This document shows, in pieces, positions 25,061 to 35,405 of a DNA stretch of 64,000 nt. The notes beneath the pieces are model-generated. The model had not been told where the DNA came from and made no database searches. It saw only the letters and a program-made list of their open reading frames with translations. A program made the position numbers and the translations under genes. Origin of the DNA: Magnetococcales bacterium (GTDB lineage: Bacteria; Pseudomonadota; Magnetococcia; Magnetococcales; JADFZT01); assembly GCA_015232395.1 (NCBI GenBank), contig JADFZT010000002.1, positions 20,249 to 84,248 on the forward strand, written 5' to 3'. Position 1 is the stretch's first letter. Each line of letters opens with the position of its first letter.

Positions 25061-27274
25061 TTGGATGTTGTGTCAGCATTGGATTGGATCGATATGGATG
25101 TGAAGGATGATTTCGAGCAGGAGAGGGCTGTTCTCGCTGCCGGTCGGCGGCTCCGGAGTCGGGGAGAGGGAGAAGTTCACCCTTTGGCCCAATCCCATGA
25201 TGCCCTCCTGGAGGTTTGTCGGGGATTGCTTGAAAGATGCAGCGGCTTGGAAGAGGCGTTGAACGAGGCCCGCAAGGAGACCGCCCAAGCCCGCAAGGAG
25301 ACCGCTGAGGCGCAGAGTCTCAAAGAAGAATTTTTAGCCAACATGAGCCATGAAATCCGCACCCCCATGAACGCCATCGTGGGAATGAGTGATTTGGTTT
25401 TGGCCACTGAGTTGGATCTGGATCAACGGCAATATCTGGAAATAGTCCAGCAATCGGCGGACGCCCTTCTCTCCACCCTGAACGGTATTCTGGACTATTC
25501 CCGACTCCAGGCGGGGCGGATGAAGCTCGACCACTGCGGTTTCAAGCTGCAAGAGGTGGTGGAGCATGTCAGTGAAAATCTGGCCCCTCTGGCCCATCGT
25601 AAAAATCTCGCTCTGGTCTTTTCCGTAGACCCCACCGTGCCCCAATATCTTCTGGGGGATCCGATGCGGCTGGGCCAAATTTTACGCAATCTGCTCGATA
25701 ACGGCATCAAGTTTACCCAGGTGGGAGAGGTGGTGCTGAAGGTGGGGTTGGCGGAAGAACAACCCTCCCCCAAGCCCGACACCCCACCATCGGATGATCC
25801 ACCGGTTTGGCTCCATTTCCAGGTAGCCGATACCGGGGTCGGCATCCCCAAGGATAAGTGGACCACGGTTTTTCAAAGCTTTGTCCAGGTGGAAGGGAGT
25901 ACCACCCGGCGGTTTGGTGGATCGGGGTTGGGGCTCTCCATGTCTCACCAGTTGGTGGAGTTCATGGGGGGGCGGATGTGGTTGGAGAGTGTGCCGGAAG
26001 AGGGAAGCACCTTTCACTTTATGCTGCCCTTGAAGCTGGACCATTCGGTGAGTAAAAAATCCTTTTTCACCCAGGAAGCGGACCTCACCGGCATGCGGAT
26101 ATTGCTGGCGGACTGTTCGGATTCTGATCGTCAGCGCTTGAGGCGTCTGCTCTCCATGTGTGGCGCTGTTATCTCTACAGTGGAAAGCGGGCGGGATGTA
26201 CTCACCTCCCTGCGTAACGCCTGGCGGGCGGGGCGGCCTTTTGATCTGGTGCTCTTCGACTGCCGCATGCCCGATATCGGAGGCTTCGCCATCGCTGATC
26301 GGATACGCCACAATCCCGATTGGGTTTGGAAAACCGCCGTCATGCTCCCCACCCGGCACCGCCCCACCGACATTCCTGAATTTCGCAAGATGGATATCTC
26401 CGCAAGCCTGGTCAAACCCATTCGAAGGGATACCCTTTTGCGGACCATTAATGGCGCTTTGGGCCGCTCCATCTCCCTTTCCGGTGAGGGGGGGAGTGAG
26501 TCGGATGTCTCCGGCAAACCATTACCCCCCATGCGGATTCTCAGCGTAGATGACGATCCGCGCAACCAGACCGTCATTCAGGAGGTGTTGGGGCAGGGGG
26601 GGCATTCGGTGGTGTGCTCCTGGAACGGCCAGGAGGCCCTGGAAATGTTGGAGCGGGAAACCTTCGACCTGGTTTTGCTGGATCTGGCCATGCCCCAGAT
26701 GGATGGGATTTCCCTGACCCGCACCATTCGCAAGGGGGATATCCCTGGACTCAACCCGAAAATTCCCATTTTGGGGGTGACGGCCCATGTCCGGAAAGAG
26801 GACCGGGAAGCCACGCTTGCAGCTGGTTTTGATGGTTGTCTGGCCAAGCCTTTCAAGGGCGGTGCGCTGCTTCAGGAGATCCGTCGGGTGATGGGGAGCT
26901 CTGCCAAGCGGGAGATGTCGGCAGATGTTCAAAAGAGCCCTCGGCCAACCTTGCCCAAGGGGCCGCTTTTTTCCCCGCCAGTGGAGGATTCCTCTCTGCG
27001 TCAGGCGCGGGAACTCTTTTTGGAGCGGGCGGCCCTCTCTTTGGAAATGATGGCAATGGCCCTGGAAGATCGCAACCATGGCCGACTGGAGGCAGAAGCG
27101 CAAAAATTCAAGAAAGCAGCCCAGGAGGTGGGGGCGGTGCAGGTGAAGGGAGAGGGTTTGCGCCTGGTGATGGCTGCCCGGATGGAACGGGTGGAAAAAG
27201 AGGCGATGCATCTGAAAAATCTGGTGAGCTTGATGCAATCTCTGGAAAAGGCCATGGCGGACTCCTCCCGGTGA
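25061..27274 (+). CDS. Soluble hybrid histidine kinase with two receivers and a degenerate HPt
   Basis: 737 residues with no membrane helix. Residues 50-85 hold a coiled coil with a duplicated [17 protein letters not shown]. HisKA has [11 protein letters not shown], HATPase has NLLDNGIKF and [12 protein letters not shown]1 begins [14 protein letters not shown] and lacks one of the usual acidic residues but keeps Asp in [13 protein letters not shown]2 is complete ([25 protein letters not shown]). The last ~90 residues look like an HPt domain, but the phospho-His position in [13 protein letters not shown] is Gln. Phosphate may therefore go to a separate HPt protein. The input is unknown. Confidence 0.9.
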   Translation: MDVVSALDWIDMDVKDDFEQERAVLAAGRRLRSRGEGEVHPLAQSHDALLEVCRGLLERCSGLEEALNEARKETAQARKETAEAQSLKEEFLANMSHEIRTPMNAIVGMSDLVLATELDLDQRQYLEIVQQSADALLSTLNGILDYSRLQAGRMKLDHCGFKLQEVVEHVSENLAPLAHRKNLALVFSVDPTVPQYLLGDPMRLGQILRNLLDNGIKFTQVGEVVLKVGLAEEQPSPKPDTPPSDDPPVWLHFQVADTGVGIPKDKWTTVFQSFVQVEGSTTRRFGGSGLGLSMSHQLVEFMGGRMWLESVPEEGSTFHFMLPLKLDHSVSKKSFFTQEADLTGMRILLADCSDSDRQRLRRLLSMCGAVISTVESGRDVLTSLRNAWRAGRPFDLVLFDCRMPDIGGFAIADRIRHNPDWVWKTAVMLPTRHRPTDIPEFRKMDISASLVKPIRRDTLLRTINGALGRSISLSGEGGSESDVSGKPLPPMRILSVDDDPRNQTVIQEVLGQGGHSVVCSWNGQEALEMLERETFDLVLLDLAMPQMDGISLTRTIRKGDIPGLNPKIPILGVTAHVRKEDREATLAAGFDGCLAKPFKGGALLQEIRRVMGSSAKREMSADVQKSPRPTLPKGPLFSPPVEDSSLRQARELFLERAALSLEMMAMALEDRNHGRLEAEAQKFKKAAQEVGAVQVKGEGLRLVMAARMERVEKEAMHLKNLVSLMQSLEKAMADSSR

Positions 27275-27410
27275 AGGGGCTGTTTTTTCCTTCTGGATAT
27301 TTTGATCCGTTACCGGTATTTGCCGCTTTCTGCTGGTAGATGCCGCTACCCTCCCAAACGACGACGATCTTTCCTTGCTCTCCCATAGCCGCCTGATCGC
27401 TTCTGATTAT

Positions 27411-27573
27411 CCTAAATCCGGCAGTTGGGCGTGTGTGGCTGGTGCAGAATATTGGTTCGCATAGTGAATTGGGAGAAATCGCTGTCACCTTATTGGTCAC
27501 AAGACTTTCTCCCGATTTGCCTGGTGGATCAAGAGGCTGGGGCATGTACGTACGCCCAACTGCCGGATTTAGG
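27411..27573. mobile_element. 163-bp MITE-like element with target site duplication
   Basis: The ends are perfect 22-bp inverted repeats beginning CCTAAATCCGGCAGTT (27411-27432 and 27552-27573). They are flanked on both sides by ATTAT (27406-27410 and 27574-27578), as expected of a 5-bp target duplication. No coding capacity lies inside. It sits in an otherwise gene-free stretch (27275-28110) where I see nothing else firm. Movement would need a transposase elsewhere that recognises these ends. Confidence 0.85.
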
Positions 27574-28110
27574 ATTATGGATTGGGGATCCCCTCAGATG
27601 TCGGCCCTCAGTTGTCGGTATCGAACTACGCTTGGCTGGCCAGGACCGATGGCAACATGATTTTCCCCATCACTCTATCATGTTTGTTCTATAGATGGGG
27701 TCGTGAATGCTCAAAAAAACCCTTAAATTATATTAAAGAGGGGTTGTCGACTGCACGGCAGAGGCGTGTTTTATTCTGTCTGGGTTATATCACAATGAGC
27801 TGTTGGGGTGTCGGTTCTTTGAAATTGTTGTTTTGTTGGAGCGTGCGTTTTGGAGGTGATTCAGCTATGTTACGTAAATGGGGTATCCCCCATCGATTAT
27901 AAGCCCCTGTTTTCTGGCTTTGCCGATTGGGAGGCCAAAATAGCTTGGATGAAGCGCGCATTTGCAGATGATTTTTTTCTTTAATGATAAAAACAGTTCT
28001 TGCGTTAAATGTTGAGGTTGGATTTGTTAAAGAATTAAGAGTGCTGGATCGACCAGCATTACACCCTTTCAGGAATGTCGTTTTTGCCGAAAAAATCATA
28101 GAGGTGGGGG

Positions 28111-28578
28111 ATGAAAACGTTTGCCTGGATCGTTGTTGTATTTGGTTTGATTTTTTCGGCTACCACCCTTCAAGCCGGTGAGCATCCCGAGGTACCTCTC
28201 ATCCTGGAGGGTATTCCGGTGGTGGATTCCCAACAAGTTCTTGAGCTGATGGAAGGGGGGGATACCCTGTTTGTGGATGCCAGAAAAAGATCGGATTATC
28301 AGCATGGCACCATCCCCGGGGCCATCAACTGCCGGGTCACTTCAGGGGCACCCGAACTCTCCCCCTCAGAGGTGGAGCAGACTCTACAGGATTTTAAATC
28401 CTGCCCTGATATCAATCAGGCCGACCCCAGCCAGCGGATCGTGGTTTTTTGTAACGGGGTGCATTGTTGGCGGAGTGGCAAGGGAGCTTTGGCTCTTGAA
28501 AAAATTGGGTTTTTGAATATCCTTTGGTATCGCGCAGGCATGAATGATTGGAAACGCCTGGGGTTGCCCATGGAGTAG
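28111..28578 (+). CDS. Periplasmic rhodanese-like protein
   Basis: 155 residues. A signal peptide (FAWIVVVFGLIFSATTLQA) precedes a rhodanese domain (about 35-150): FVDARKRSDYQHGTIPGAINC is the classic entry motif, and the active-site loop is VFCNGVHCWRSG, whose first Cys is the likely sulfur-accepting residue. It would transfer or bind sulfur, or handle redox, in the periplasm. GAGGTGGGGG precedes the ATG. The gene lies 156 bases upstream of the CACHE-type kinase on the same strand, so a shared transcript is possible. Confidence 0.88.
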   Translation: MKTFAWIVVVFGLIFSATTLQAGEHPEVPLILEGIPVVDSQQVLELMEGGDTLFVDARKRSDYQHGTIPGAINCRVTSGAPELSPSEVEQTLQDFKSCPDINQADPSQRIVVFCNGVHCWRSGKGALALEKIGFLNILWYRAGMNDWKRLGLPME

Positions 28579-28734
28579 GATCCGGCTTGCCATGGCGCGA
28601 GAGTTGCGGCCTGATAAAATAAGATGATCAGGTTGAGGAAAATGGTGCAAGCCATGAATAAACCAAGTGTTGCATGTATAAACCGGGTCTGTTTAACGGG
28701 CCGTTGATCGATAGCTGATAAAAAAATTAATAAC

Positions 28735-31539
28735 ATGGCCTTTAAACCAACCCTCCGCACTCAGCTGTTACTGGTTGTAATTCTGCCACTATTGGTCGTA
28801 GGTATCACCTCCCTGGCATCTATTTTTGCCTTGGAGGATACCAACTTCGAACAGATCCTGCACACCAAGCACGACTATTATGCCAACACCCTGGATTCGA
28901 TCATCCACTCCAAGGGGGATTTTCTCTCCTTCAGCGCCACCCTGATCCGGCAAAACAAACCCCTCATTCAATCCCTGAAAAACGGTGATGCCGCTACCAT
29001 CGCCAACCATACCGACAACCTTTGGAACCAGGTTTCCGACGGGATTCAGGTGCTCTTTTTTTGGCGTCAGGAGGAGAGCCAAGGGAAAATTCTTTATGCC
29101 ATGGGAGAGATGGGGGCCGGGTTGGACGATTTTAGCGTTCCGCTCCTGGAGCAGGTCGCCAGGGAAAAGCGGGCTGCTTTCGGGGTGGAAACATTTCCCG
29201 ACGGCCAAGTCCGGCTGATGCAGGTTTCCCCCTATTTCAACGCCCCGGGAAAACCCTATAACCTGGTGGTGCAGGGAATTGATTTTGATCAGGTTTTAAA
29301 GAAGTTCAGCACGATTGTCGGGGTGGATAATGTCGTGCTGGAGGTTTGGAAGGATGGGGAGAAGGGTCAGAGTGGCCACTACCATCTGCGGGAGCACCAT
29401 CTGGCTGAATATCACTATCCTCTCACTAACGCAGCAGGCCATCCCATCGCCCAGGTCACGGTTACCGAAAATCTTTCGGTTCTTTACAAGGCCTTTGAAA
29501 AATCGGAGCGGATTACCTTTTTGACTCTGAGCGGCCAGATTCTTCTCTCCCTTATTCTGATCTATCGTTTTTTGATCTGGCTGGGCAGGCGTACCGGATC
29601 CATCCTCGACATGCTCCACTGGATTTCCCAGGGGCGGGCTTTGGATCATGGGCAGACGGTGGCCAACCCGGATGAATTGCAGCGCATTGATCAGGGGATC
29701 CGTGCTCTCAGCCAGACGATTGAGGAGAGCCGGGAGCGCCTTACCAGAGCCAAGGAGGCTGCCGAGCGGGAGGTGGTTGAACGCAAACAGGCTCAATCTG
29801 ATCTCCAGGCGTTGAGTCAACAGAACAAACTCTTGTTGGAGGGGGCCGGGGAGGGGATTTACGGTATCGATCTGGAAGGTCATACCACCTTCATCAATCC
29901 CGCTGGTGCCAAAATGGTCGGCTGGGAGCCTGAGGAGTTGATCGGCAAACCCCAGCATGCCCTCCTTCATCACACCCGGCCCGACGGAACTCCCTATCCG
30001 GCAGAAGCGTGCCCCGTTCATGCCGCCAGTCAGGATGGCCAGGTCCATTTTAAGGATAATGAACTTTTTTGGCGGCGGGACGGCACCAGCTTTGCGGTGG
30101 AATATACCTCCACGCCCATTCGGGAGGGGGATGAAATCAAAGGGGCAGTGGTGGTGTTCCGGGATATCACCCGGCGCAGTGAAAATGAAAAAAGAACCCA
30201 GCGTTCCATCACTTTTCAGATGGTTCTCAATGCCATCTACCAAATTTCCTTCCAAGATATCCCCCTGGAGTATCAGTTGGGCCGGGCCCTTGGAAAAGTA
30301 CTCACCATTCCCTGGCTTTTTGTGCAATCCAAAGGGGCCATATTTTTGGTGGATGAGGATAGCAGGGAGCTGCGTCTGGTGGCTCAAAAGGGATTGCCGG
30401 ATGCGTTGTTGACCCAATGCGCCCGCTTGCCCTTTGGTCACTGTCTCTGTGGTCGTGCTGCCCTGGAAAGGCGGGTCATCCATGCGGCACATGTAGATGA
30501 TCGTCACGACACCACCTTCCCGGATATGGCCCCCCATGGTCATTATGTGGTGCCTCTGGTCACTGGTCAGCGCCTGATTGGGGTGTTGACTCTCTACCTG
30601 GAAGATGGCCACATCCGGGAGCCAGAGGAGGAGGATCTGCTCAAGGCGGTGGGCAACTCCATTGCCAGCCTCATCGAAAGAGGGCGGGCTGAGGAAAACA
30701 TGCGCACCCTGAACGTCAGCCTGGAAGAGCGGGTTCAAGAGCGCACCCTGGAGCTACAGGAATATGTGGAATCACTGAAGGAGGCCCAGGATCAACTGGT
30801 GCGCTCCGAGCGGATGGCGGCCCTGGGGGGGCTGGTGGCCGGGATCTCCCATGAAATCAAAACCCCGGTGGGTATCAGCTACACCTCCGCCACTCATCTG
30901 GAGACTGAAACCAAGCGGTTTTTGGATAAACTTCAGGAAGGAACACTGGCCCGGGCTGATTTGGTGGTTTATCTGGACGAGGTGGAGGGGGCCTCGGAGT
31001 TGATCATCAACAACCTCAAACGGGCCGCAGAGCTGATCCAGAGCTTCAAGGCGGTGGCGGTGGATCAAACCAGTCAGGAAAAACGCACCTTTGATCTCGG
31101 CCTCTATCTGGATGAAATTCTCTTAAGCCTGCGTCCCGAACTGAAAAAGAGTGATCACAAGGTGGCGGTTATCTGTCCGGAGGGGGTAGAGGTGAAAAAT
31201 TATCCCGGGGCCTTGTCACAGATTGTCACTAATCTTATCATGAACTCTCTTGACCATGGGTTTGATGGAAAAGAGAGCGGCGAGATTTGCCTGGAGGCGG
31301 TTTCAGATAATGGAACCATCTCCCTAAGCTATACCGATAACGGTCAGGGGATGGATGCCAACACCTTGAAACGCATGTATGAGCCATTTTTTACCACCAA
31401 CCGCAATAAGGGCGGGAGTGGATTGGGGATGCACATTGTTTTCAATCTGGTGACCCAGCGACTGAACGGCACCTTGCACTGTGACAGTGGCCCCGGAGAA
31501 GGGGTCCGGTTCTTGATTCAATTTCCGAAACAAGTTTAA
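28735..31539 (+). CDS. Membrane sensor kinase (CACHE-like, PAS, GAF, HisKA, HATPase)
   Basis: 934 residues. Two helices (LLLVVILPLLVVGITSLASI and TLSGQILLSLILIYRFLIWL) enclose a periplasmic CACHE-like domain (about 35-255). A HAMP-like/coiled-coil link leads to PAS (about 370-480), whose core ([20 protein letters not shown]...HH...PYPAEACP) is nearly the same as in the kinase at 15941. A GAF domain (about 500-645) with several His and Cys follows, then a coiled coil, HisKA with GISHEIKTPVG, and HATPase with DNGQGMD and GSGLGMHI. There is no receiver, so the partner is likely the REC-HD-GYP gene 37 bases downstream. Confidence 0.92.
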   Translation: MAFKPTLRTQLLLVVILPLLVVGITSLASIFALEDTNFEQILHTKHDYYANTLDSIIHSKGDFLSFSATLIRQNKPLIQSLKNGDAATIANHTDNLWNQVSDGIQVLFFWRQEESQGKILYAMGEMGAGLDDFSVPLLEQVAREKRAAFGVETFPDGQVRLMQVSPYFNAPGKPYNLVVQGIDFDQVLKKFSTIVGVDNVVLEVWKDGEKGQSGHYHLREHHLAEYHYPLTNAAGHPIAQVTVTENLSVLYKAFEKSERITFLTLSGQILLSLILIYRFLIWLGRRTGSILDMLHWISQGRALDHGQTVANPDELQRIDQGIRALSQTIEESRERLTRAKEAAEREVVERKQAQSDLQALSQQNKLLLEGAGEGIYGIDLEGHTTFINPAGAKMVGWEPEELIGKPQHALLHHTRPDGTPYPAEACPVHAASQDGQVHFKDNELFWRRDGTSFAVEYTSTPIREGDEIKGAVVVFRDITRRSENEKRTQRSITFQMVLNAIYQISFQDIPLEYQLGRALGKVLTIPWLFVQSKGAIFLVDEDSRELRLVAQKGLPDALLTQCARLPFGHCLCGRAALERRVIHAAHVDDRHDTTFPDMAPHGHYVVPLVTGQRLIGVLTLYLEDGHIREPEEEDLLKAVGNSIASLIERGRAEENMRTLNVSLEERVQERTLELQEYVESLKEAQDQLVRSERMAALGGLVAGISHEIKTPVGISYTSATHLETETKRFLDKLQEGTLARADLVVYLDEVEGASELIINNLKRAAELIQSFKAVAVDQTSQEKRTFDLGLYLDEILLSLRPELKKSDHKVAVICPEGVEVKNYPGALSQIVTNLIMNSLDHGFDGKESGEICLEAVSDNGTISLSYTDNGQGMDANTLKRMYEPFFTTNRNKGGSGLGMHIVFNLVTQRLNGTLHCDSGPGEGVRFLIQFPKQV

Positions 31540-31576
31540 TAAGTTTCAAACAATTTCCTGTTCAAGGAGTGGTTAC

Positions 31577-33202
31577 GTGACGGACGAGGTGGATCTGTTG
31601 TTTCCCCTGGATGGAAAAATGACCGTGGGGGAGGAAGGTGGGGCTGGGAGAGAAGAAGGGGGTGGTAAAAACGATGATTTCCAACACCCCTGGAAAGTTT
31701 TAGTCATCGACGACGACCCCGATGTGCACCCTTTGACCCAAATGGTGCTGAAAAAAATGCGCTTCCAGGGTCGGCCTTTGCAGTTTATCAACGGCTATTC
31801 CGGCGCAGACGCCAGACGCTTGCTCATGGAACACCCCGACACGGCCATTCTCCTGCTGGATGTGGTGATGGAGAGTGACCAGGAGGGGCTGGAGGTGGTC
31901 CGCCATGTCCGGGAAGAGCTGAAAAACCCCTTTATCCGGATTATTCTGCGCACCGGCCAACCGGGCAGTGCCCCGGAATCCCACGTGATTGCCAATTTTG
32001 ATATCGACGACTACAAGGACAAGGTGTCCATGAGCAGCCAAAAGCTCATCACCTCGGTCACCTCGTGTCTGAGAGCATTCAACCTGCTGCGCACCATCGA
32101 AAATACCCGGGTGGGCCTGAAAAAAATCATCCAAGCCACCAGCCGTCTCTACGAACCCAACTCCCTGGGCCAGCTCGCTACCGGCATCCTCACCCAGCTG
32201 GCGGCTCTCATCAGTCATGACGATGGGAAGGGTTCCGACTATCCCGTCGAATGTTTTGCTGCTACCGAAAAACACGGTTTGCTTAACATTTATGCCGCTT
32301 TTGGCAAATATGAAGGCTCTGTCGGAGCGCCGGTCAGCGAGACGGTCGGCCCCGAGGTGATGGCCATCGTCAAACGCGCCGAGGGGGAAAAGCGTTCGGT
32401 TTTTACCGAACGGGATTATCTGGGCTTTTTCCAGACCCGCAACGGCATGGAAAATTTGATCTATCTCCGGGGCCATCGGCAGCTGAACGAGGTGGATCGG
32501 GATCTGATCGAGGTTTTTTCATCCAGTATCGCTTCGGCTTTTGAGCAGCTGTTTCTCAATCGCGCCATCTCCAAAACCCAGAAGGATGTCACCTTTACCC
32601 TGGGGGAGATTATTGAGGCCCGAAGTGAGGAGGCGGGGCAGCATGTGCGCCGGGTGGCGGAAAGCTCCCGATTGCTGGCTCAGTTGGCCGGGCTTTCTGC
32701 GGATGAGGTGGAGATGATCTGGATCGCCTCTCCCATGCACGATCTGGGCAAGATCGGCATCCCGGACGCTATTTTGAACAAACCCGGCAAGCTCACCGAT
32801 ACCGAGTGGCAAACCATGCAAAATCATACCCGTATCGGCTATCAGGTGTTGGAATCCAACGATCAGGAAATTATCCGCACTGGTGGGATCATCTGTGCTC
32901 AGCATCACGAAAAGTGGGACGGCAGCGGCTATCCGGCAGGGCTCAAGGGGGAGGAGATCCACATTTTTGCCCGAATCACCGCCTTGATCGATGTTTTCGA
33001 TGCCCTCACCCATGAGAGAGCCTACAAAAGGGCCTGGTCTACGGCTCAGGCGTTGGATCTCATTAAAAAAGAGCGGGGCAGCCATTTCGAACCCCGATTG
33101 GTGGATCTTTTTCTGGCCAACATTTCCGACTTTCTCGATATCCAGAAAGCCTTCGCTGAAATCCCCGAGTCGGAGGCTCCGGCAGATTCCCCGATTCCCT
33201 AG
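31577..33202 (+). CDS. Response regulator with DUF3369/GAF-like and HD-GYP phosphodiesterase domains
   Basis: 541 residues. After an acidic lead, the receiver (about 40-165) has VLVIDDDPD and Asp in ILLLDVVMESD. A middle DUF3369/GAF-like domain covers about 175-335. The C-terminal HD-GYP domain keeps its metal and signature residues (MHDLGKIGIPDAIL, HHEKWDGSGYP, DVFDALTHERAYK). It should degrade c-di-GMP when activated, probably by the kinase encoded just upstream, and would oppose PilZ-mediated effects. The start is GTG at 31577 preceded by AAGGAG. Confidence 0.93.
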   Translation: MTDEVDLLFPLDGKMTVGEEGGAGREEGGGKNDDFQHPWKVLVIDDDPDVHPLTQMVLKKMRFQGRPLQFINGYSGADARRLLMEHPDTAILLLDVVMESDQEGLEVVRHVREELKNPFIRIILRTGQPGSAPESHVIANFDIDDYKDKVSMSSQKLITSVTSCLRAFNLLRTIENTRVGLKKIIQATSRLYEPNSLGQLATGILTQLAALISHDDGKGSDYPVECFAATEKHGLLNIYAAFGKYEGSVGAPVSETVGPEVMAIVKRAEGEKRSVFTERDYLGFFQTRNGMENLIYLRGHRQLNEVDRDLIEVFSSSIASAFEQLFLNRAISKTQKDVTFTLGEIIEARSEEAGQHVRRVAESSRLLAQLAGLSADEVEMIWIASPMHDLGKIGIPDAILNKPGKLTDTEWQTMQNHTRIGYQVLESNDQEIIRTGGIICAQHHEKWDGSGYPAGLKGEEIHIFARITALIDVFDALTHERAYKRAWSTAQALDLIKKERGSHFEPRLVDLFLANISDFLDIQKAFAEIPESEAPADSPIP

Positions 33203-33312
33203 CCCGTTGGGCATGATATGCTAAGGATTGGTGGCCCCGCTCGTGTGTCTGTGATGGCGCTTGGTGGTCGGGGTTGGTGGTGGTCTATACGGGCAGTGGA
33301 AATGGTGTTGCG

Positions 33313-34464
33313 ATGAAACGATGGGGTGTGGGGATCCTGGTGGCGGGGGGGCTTTTTTTATCCGTGGGAGGGGGTGCGGTTGCGGCTCCCCTCCTGACCG
33401 AGGCAGACGCCCTCCAGGTGGGGGGGATGTTTGCTGTGCCGCCGCATCTTTCTCCCCAGCCCAGGGTCTCTCCCAAGCGCCGTGACCTGTTCCAAAACCA
33501 GGAGAGTGCCACCGTCCAGGATCTGGAGCGACTGCTCAGAGCTTGGTTTGTGGAACCGCCGGCCTCTTTTCATTTTCACTATGCCCAGGTGCTTTGCCGC
33601 TCTGAAAAGCTGGAAGCGGCTCGGGTGGAGCTGAAAAAATATCGCCAAAAAGCCCAGCCCCAGGATGAAAATCGTGCTGAAGCCGAACGGTTGGAGAAGG
33701 ATTGTGGCAAAAGCCGCCCTCCGGTGCTCAACCCCCTTTCAGTACAGGCCTCTGTTGCCTCGCCCAAAAGCGTGGAGGGTCAGTGGCGGGATCCGGTCAC
33801 CGGTATGGTGTTCGTCCAGCTGCCCAAGGGGTGTTTTCAAATGGGGCGCAATAGGGGATATACCGATGAATCCCCAGCCCATGAAGTGTGCGTAGATGGT
33901 TTTTGGCTGGCCAAGCATGAGGTCACCCAGGGGCAGTGGCAACAGGTGATGGGAGACAACCCGGCCTATTTTAAAATAGGCGACGACCACCCCGTAGAGA
34001 GTGTCAGCTTCAACGATGCCCAGCTTTTTATCCGCCGTTTGAATGGCCGTGGACCGGCCCAGCGCTATCGCCTACCCACCGAGGCCGAGTGGGAATATGC
34101 TTGCCGCTCGGGAGGACGCCATACCGATTTTTGCGGGGAAGGGGCGTTGGGAAAAGTGGCCTGGTTTATGGATAACTCCGGCATGACCCATCACCCGGTG
34201 GGCGAGTTGCAGCCCAATGCCTTTGGGCTCCACGACATGAACGGCAACGTTTGGGAGTGGGTGGGGGATCGCTATGGCGCGGACTATTATGGCCAAAGCC
34301 CCCGTCACAATCCCCAGGGGCCCGGGCAGGGAGAAGCGCGGGTGAATCGAGGGGGGAGCTGGTTTGACGGTGCACGGCAGGTGGGGGCGACAGTGCGTTA
34401 TCGCTATCCCCCGGGCCATCGGGATCGTTTGTTGGGCTTTCGGCTGCTGATGCAGCGCCCCTGA
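33313..34464 (+). CDS. Secreted SUMF1/FGE-fold protein lacking catalytic cysteines
   Basis: About 383 residues. A signal peptide (GILVAGGLFLSVGGGAVAA) is followed by a ~120-residue helical region and then an FGE-sulfatase (SUMF1) domain (about 165-380): FVQLPKGCFQMGRN, HEVTQGQWQQVMGDNP, YRLPTEAEWEYACR, GLHDMNGNVWEWVGDRY and RGGSW. The active-site cysteine pair that follows RGGSW in true formylglycine-generating enzymes is missing (FDGARQVGATVRYRY). A binding or structural role is therefore more likely than sulfatase activation. Start is the ATG at 33313; the frame is open further upstream. A cell-envelope location is inferred. Confidence 0.88.
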   Translation: MKRWGVGILVAGGLFLSVGGGAVAAPLLTEADALQVGGMFAVPPHLSPQPRVSPKRRDLFQNQESATVQDLERLLRAWFVEPPASFHFHYAQVLCRSEKLEAARVELKKYRQKAQPQDENRAEAERLEKDCGKSRPPVLNPLSVQASVASPKSVEGQWRDPVTGMVFVQLPKGCFQMGRNRGYTDESPAHEVCVDGFWLAKHEVTQGQWQQVMGDNPAYFKIGDDHPVESVSFNDAQLFIRRLNGRGPAQRYRLPTEAEWEYACRSGGRHTDFCGEGALGKVAWFMDNSGMTHHPVGELQPNAFGLHDMNGNVWEWVGDRYGADYYGQSPRHNPQGPGQGEARVNRGGSWFDGARQVGATVRYRYPPGHRDRLLGFRLLMQRP

Positions 34465-34616
34465 AGCCTGCTGGATAGAGGGGCAACCGCTCTTTTGTGA
34501 GGGCTGCAACCCCTATCCTGTGACCCTGAAACGCTTCAATACAACCCCCTCACTCCCAACGACCCGGATGCTGGGTGGTTGGGAGCGATAGATTTGGCCC
34601 CTCTTCCCGGAAAGAG

Positions 34617-34982
34617 TCAGTAGGGGCCGTGGCCGGTTTTGTCCCGATCTTCGAATGAGCACGATTTTTCGTGGATGTGGCCCGGATAGTGTTCCTCAAA
34701 AGAGCGGCAGATCTCTGGTTTGAAGAGCCACTCTCCCTTCTCGTTGAGCCAAAACTTTTTTTCGATCTCCTTTTCCTGATCCTGATACACCTCATAAACC
34801 CGGACTTTGGCTGGATCCATGTCGGTATGGTGGAGCTGTTCCACCAGGGAGCAGACCGTTTCGGCATGAAACGAATGAAACGTCCCCTCCAGGCCCTCGA
34901 TGGGATAGCGGGCTTCGTAGAGGTAGGGGATGGATTTGTCGTATCTCGATTTGGGTCCGACTATTTTTTGGAAAATTTTCAT
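34617..34982 (-). CDS. Conserved-looking small cytoplasmic protein of unknown function
   Basis: 121 residues from ATG at 34982 (MKIFQKIVGPKSRYDKS). It is polar with alternating charge (QEKEIEKKFWLNEKGEW) and ends in an EEHYPGHIHEKS stretch with several His and Cys. No signal peptide or membrane segment. I do not recognise it. It is convergent with the SUMF1-fold gene. The 423 bases behind its start (34983-35405) are AT-rich, with no gene that I can support. Confidence 0.5.
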   Translation of the reverse strand: MKIFQKIVGPKSRYDKSIPYLYEARYPIEGLEGTFHSFHAETVCSLVEQLHHTDMDPAKVRVYEVYQDQEKEIEKKFWLNEKGEWLFKPEICRSFEEHYPGHIHEKSCSFEDRDKTGHGPY

Positions 34983-35405
34983 CGGGTGTGCCCCGTTATG
35001 AGTTGTTTGTGGTGTGCGTGTGATCGTTTGCATCCAATGCCAGGAGAGTGCAAAGGCTTGCCAGGGCGTCCAGGTATTAAAAGAATTTAAACATACTTTC
35101 CCTGGAATGGGATCCTCCCCCGAGGACGGACGGTTTTTACAGGTTCTGGGCGTTTATGTTTGTTTGTAAAGCAACACAAGGCTTCTCCCAGTGAATTAAT
35201 ATTAATTTGCCTGGGGCTGTATTGCAAATGATCCGGGGTTTTCGTTGTTTTCTTGCTTGCTTTATGGTGTTGAAATTTAAACAAAAACTTTGTCTTCATG
35301 GCGTGTTTGTGCGGTGTTTTTGTGAATGTTTTTGCGATATGTCAATTTTGTTTGCAGGATGAGGTGTTGGAAGCGGAATAACGGTTCTGTTTTCAATATA
35401 GGAGG

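Noticed and set aside
27582-27902. 106-codon frame downstream of the MITE
   Set aside because: No motif or ribosome site, and composition does not look coding; more likely decayed or non-coding DNA.
33313-34464. True formylglycine-generating enzyme
   Set aside because: The catalytic cysteines after RGGSW are absent.
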